The notes under the pieces: generated by a model
Database searches by the model: none
What the model was told of the DNA's origin: nothing
What the model saw: only the letters and a program-made list of their open reading frames with translations
Origin: Dichloromethanomonas sp964477085
GTDB taxonomy: Bacteria > Bacillota > Desulfitobacteriia > Desulfitobacteriales > Syntrophobotulaceae
Direction of reading: 5' to 3'
Assembly: GCA_964477085.1 (NCBI GenBank)
Contig: CAYZDF010000120.1
Location: 1-5,897 of the forward strand
Length of the DNA stretch: 5,897 bases
Position numbers and translations under genes: made by a program
Shown: positions 4,768 through 5,897 of the stretch, piece after piece
How the letters are laid out: each line of letters starts with the position of its first letter
Numbering within the stretch: the first letter of the stretch is position 1

Positions 4768-4859
4768 GCGTACGGTTTCGTATAACGTCCCGAGTATTTG
4801 CGACGCGTCTTTCAGCTTGCATATTGTCGCCAAATACTCTGTTATGTAAAGTCGCGCGC
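4768..4859 (-). repeat. attC-like site G (of the membrane-protein cassette)
   Basis: ATAAC (4782-4786) pairs with GTTAT (4841-4845). The inner arms GAGTATTTGCGAC (4792-4804) and GTCGCCAAATACTC (4826-4839) pair perfectly except for one extra base in the right arm, at 4830 or 4831. Read on the minus strand, this is an extra G in L'' relative to L', the classical extrahelical base that gives attC sites their polarity. It places R'' on the gene side, consistent with cassette orientation. Confidence 0.88.
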
Positions 4860-4872
4860 CCCCAGATTCAGA

Positions 4873-4891
4873 GGCCGATAGGACGTCGGCC
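4873..4891. repeat. cassette-end hairpin of the membrane-protein cassette
   Basis: GGCCGA pairs with TCGGCC around TAGGACG, a loop containing GGA. It ends 3 bases from the stop codon of the membrane-protein gene. Confidence 0.78.
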
Positions 4892-4894
4892 CCT

Positions 4895-5263
4895 TTAGAC
4901 ATCTATAGTATTAAAGCTATCAAAAAACTGTTTTACATCTTCTTTTGATTTAACATTTACTAAGTTCAACAAACTCTTTGTTTGGAATTTCCTAAGCTGC
5001 TGTAGCTTAAAATGAAATTTAAATAAAATTTTTCTCATAATAATCCTTCGTAATTTCTTATCAATATAGGATTTCATTTTTAGCCGACCATAAATTCTCT
5101 CATACACTGAAAACAATGCTAAACAGTAAACGTAAGGTAAATATAAACCTGTTAAAATAATGGGCAATAGAAATGATTTTAAAGTAACTAAACTCCCTAA
5201 TGAGTTGAAATCTTTAATCGCTAAATATATTGCATTAGACAGTATAATTAGGGCTTGCAAGCC
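4895..5263 (-). pseudogene. membrane protein, 5'-truncated by a transposon
   Basis: About 120 residues remain of a small membrane protein: a first hydrophobic segment (LQALIILSNAIYLAI), then a long one (LKSFLLPIILTGLYLPYVYCLALF) followed by SVYERIYGRL and a basic, helix-prone C-terminal tail of about 65 residues. The pattern KSFLLPIILT..LP..Y..AL...YE looks like a family of uncharacterised Bacillota membrane proteins, which have further N-terminal sequence. The reading frame continues upstream into the transposase region, reaching an ATG at 5336-5338, but those codons overlap the transposase C-terminus in another frame and are not native. The junction is probably close to the palindrome GGCTTGCAAGCC (5252-5263). 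The original start and cassette 5' end are displaced to the right of the transposon or lost. Confidence 0.7.
5252..5263. repeat. palindrome at the likely transposon/cassette junction
   Basis: GGCTTGCAAGCC is a perfect 12-bp palindrome. To its left the membrane-protein homology and AT-rich composition begin; to its right lies AAACCCCGTTTTTTGAG and then the transposase stop. It may be part of the transposon's terminal inverted repeat or of its target; the other end of the element is outside the window, so the exact boundary cannot be set. Confidence 0.45.
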
Positions 5264-5282
5264 AAACCCCGTTTTTTGAGTT

Positions 5283-5843
5283 TCACGCCAAAGATACAGC
5301 GATCGGATTCCCGAAAAGCATCTGTAATAATCGGACAAAAAGAACTCTGAGCTGACGCTCCAAGTTCATCACCAAAATGTGCATAGCGATCATGCTCTCA
5401 GCTGTATCTTTCAATTTTGCTAAGATCCTGTTCAAACGATACTTCCTCTTTCCTTCGCCAAACTTACCCTCAACTGCGTTTCGCATTCGCGCATCCAATC
5501 GCTCCAGTACTTTCTCGGCTTTCTGCAGTTGAGCGTTCGCTGCTGGTCTTCCCAAGCTGGGGCCGCTGAGCCGGATATTATTCGTTTTGCAAAAGGCTAA
5601 GTTTTCACGGTTTCGGTAGATCTGGTCTGCCAACACGGCTTCGGGGTAGTATCCATGCCGAGCCTTGTAGCGTTCTACGCTTTCAATAAGCGTTCCGGCT
5701 TCGTTAAAAGCATCCCACGATAGCTTTTCGATTCGGCTAATCCCGTTTTCGACGCTTATGGCAACCTTGGCCCCAAACTCGACGGATGCACTCACTTTGC
5801 CTCTTACAATAGGCCGGACATGCGGCTGATAAAGGCTGACGAT
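5283..5843 (-). pseudogene. IS5/IS1182-type transposase, C-terminal part
   Basis: The frame codes 186 residues from IVSLYQPHVRPIVRGK, through ASVEFGAK and YYPEAVLADQIYRNRENL, to NAVEGKFGEGKRKYRLNRI and a C-terminal MIAMHILVMNLE segment, the characteristic second half of IS5/IS1182-type DDE transposases. The Asp of VLADQIY and the Glu of VEGKFGEGK are likely members of the catalytic triad; the N-terminal helix-turn-helix half and first Asp are absent. Homology runs upstream of the first in-frame GTG (5793-5795) to position 5843, where TAG (5844-5846) and unrelated sequence begin, so the gene is disrupted by the IS200/IS605-like end next to it. GC content is clearly higher than in the cassettes. 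It lies within the transposon that truncated the membrane-protein cassette. Confidence 0.9.
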
Positions 5844-5897
5844 CTAAACCCACCGCCTTTAGGCGGTATACGCTTTAAGCCTTAAAGAAAAAAGAAG
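5844..5897. mobile_element. end of an IS200/IS605-like element
   Basis: Where the transposase homology stops, the sequence changes to CTAAACCC, then a perfect hairpin ACCGCC-TTTA-GGCGGT (5852-5867), then TATACGCTTTAAG. Small subterminal hairpins of this kind, with no terminal inverted repeat, mark the ends of IS200/IS605-family (TnpA/TnpB) elements. On the minus strand, GCGTATACCGCC...GGCGGTGGG looks more like a right end, which would put tnpB beyond the window, also on the minus strand. The rest of the element is outside, so family and orientation are tentative. Confidence 0.5.

Larger units (their letters stand above)
355..5263 (-). mobile_element. integron-type gene cassette array (no integrase in window)
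   Basis: Seven related repeats of 92-101 bp alternate with single genes or gene pairs, all read leftwards, and each gene ends 2-60 bases (one exception) before a repeat. Each repeat has paired outer boxes (ATAAC or AGAAC on the left, GTTAT or GTTCT on the right), an inner pair of complementary arms and a variable loop, which is the plan of an attC site. Approximate cassette limits, taking the AAC of the left box as the exchange point, are 373-1112, 1113-1954, 1955-2751, 2752-3376, 3377-3989 and 3990-4785, with partial cassettes at both edges. The orientation puts attI and the integrase to the right, outside the window. The boxes deviate from the textbook RYYYAAC/GTTRRRY consensus, so an unusual integrase is expected. 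Cassette identity is inferred from structure, not from a recognised integrase. Confidence 0.85.

Noticed and set aside
332..4891. CRISPR array or generic REP/BIME repeats as the explanation for the repeats
   Set aside because: Spacing is 600-850 bp with one gene or gene pair between repeats, all in one orientation, and outer arms are cassette-matched, which fits attC sites and not CRISPR or scattered REP elements.
4708..4902. Upstream extension of the 157-aa gene to an ATG at 4900-4902
   Set aside because: The extra 65 residues are translated from attC G and its hairpins; the GTG at 4705-4707 has an ideal ribosome-binding site and is followed by a normal membrane anchor.
5264..5338. Native N-terminus of the membrane protein starting at ATG 5336-5338
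   Set aside because: These codons overlap the transposase C-terminus in another frame, and the membrane-protein resemblance only begins near 5257.

Overview
This window is an array of integron-type gene cassettes. All genes lie on the minus strand, and each one-gene or two-gene unit is separated from the next by a related repeat of about 100 bp that has the architecture of an attC site. The cassettes are AT-rich with strong Shine-Dalgarno sequences, and the contents (HicAB, DUF3795, YdeI/OmpD-associated protein, stand-alone TfoX C-terminal domain, IS5/IS1182-type and IS200/IS605-type insertion sequences) fit a Bacillota, perhaps Paenibacillaceae-like, chromosome. That taxonomic guess is an inference of low certainty. 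No integrase gene or attI is inside the window; since the genes read leftwards, they would be expected to the right, beyond the insertion sequences.

Layout from right to left, the direction of reading: an IS200/IS605-like terminal hairpin (about 5844-5897) interrupts the C-terminal half of an IS5/IS1182-type transposase (5283-5843). That transposon has cut off the 5' end of a membrane-protein cassette (4895-about 5263). Then come attC G; a 157-aa membrane-anchored protein with a probable premature amber stop; attC F; a frameshifted CDI-immunity-like gene; attC E; an uncharacterised 137-aa gene; attC D; a two-gene cassette with a frameshifted TfoX C-terminal domain gene and an intact DUF3795 gene; attC C; a YdeI/OmpD-associated gene; attC B; a hicAB toxin-antitoxin cassette with its own promoter; attC A; and a truncated AAA ATPase gene at the left edge.

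The most striking structure is at the cassette ends. For all six complete cassettes, the 15-19 bases at the cassette's start are the inverted complement of the bases at the same cassette's end, although they sit in two different repeats of the array. Cassettes with different end sequences each match only themselves. When a cassette is excised as a circle, these arms come together and extend the attC stem by up to 19 bp beyond the usual R boxes. Nearly all imperfections are G-T wobbles if the plus strand (the bottom strand relative to the cassettes) is the one that folds, which agrees with single-strand attC recombination. A second layer of small GC-rich hairpins, mostly with GGA in the loop, flanks six of the eight cassettes and is missing from both ends of the other two.

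Functionally the array looks like a sedentary, mostly silent store of small accessory and defence-type genes. Only hicAB has a clear promoter, and several others show decay (two single-base frameshifts, one likely nonsense mutation, two truncations). Part of this could be sequencing error in short homopolymers.
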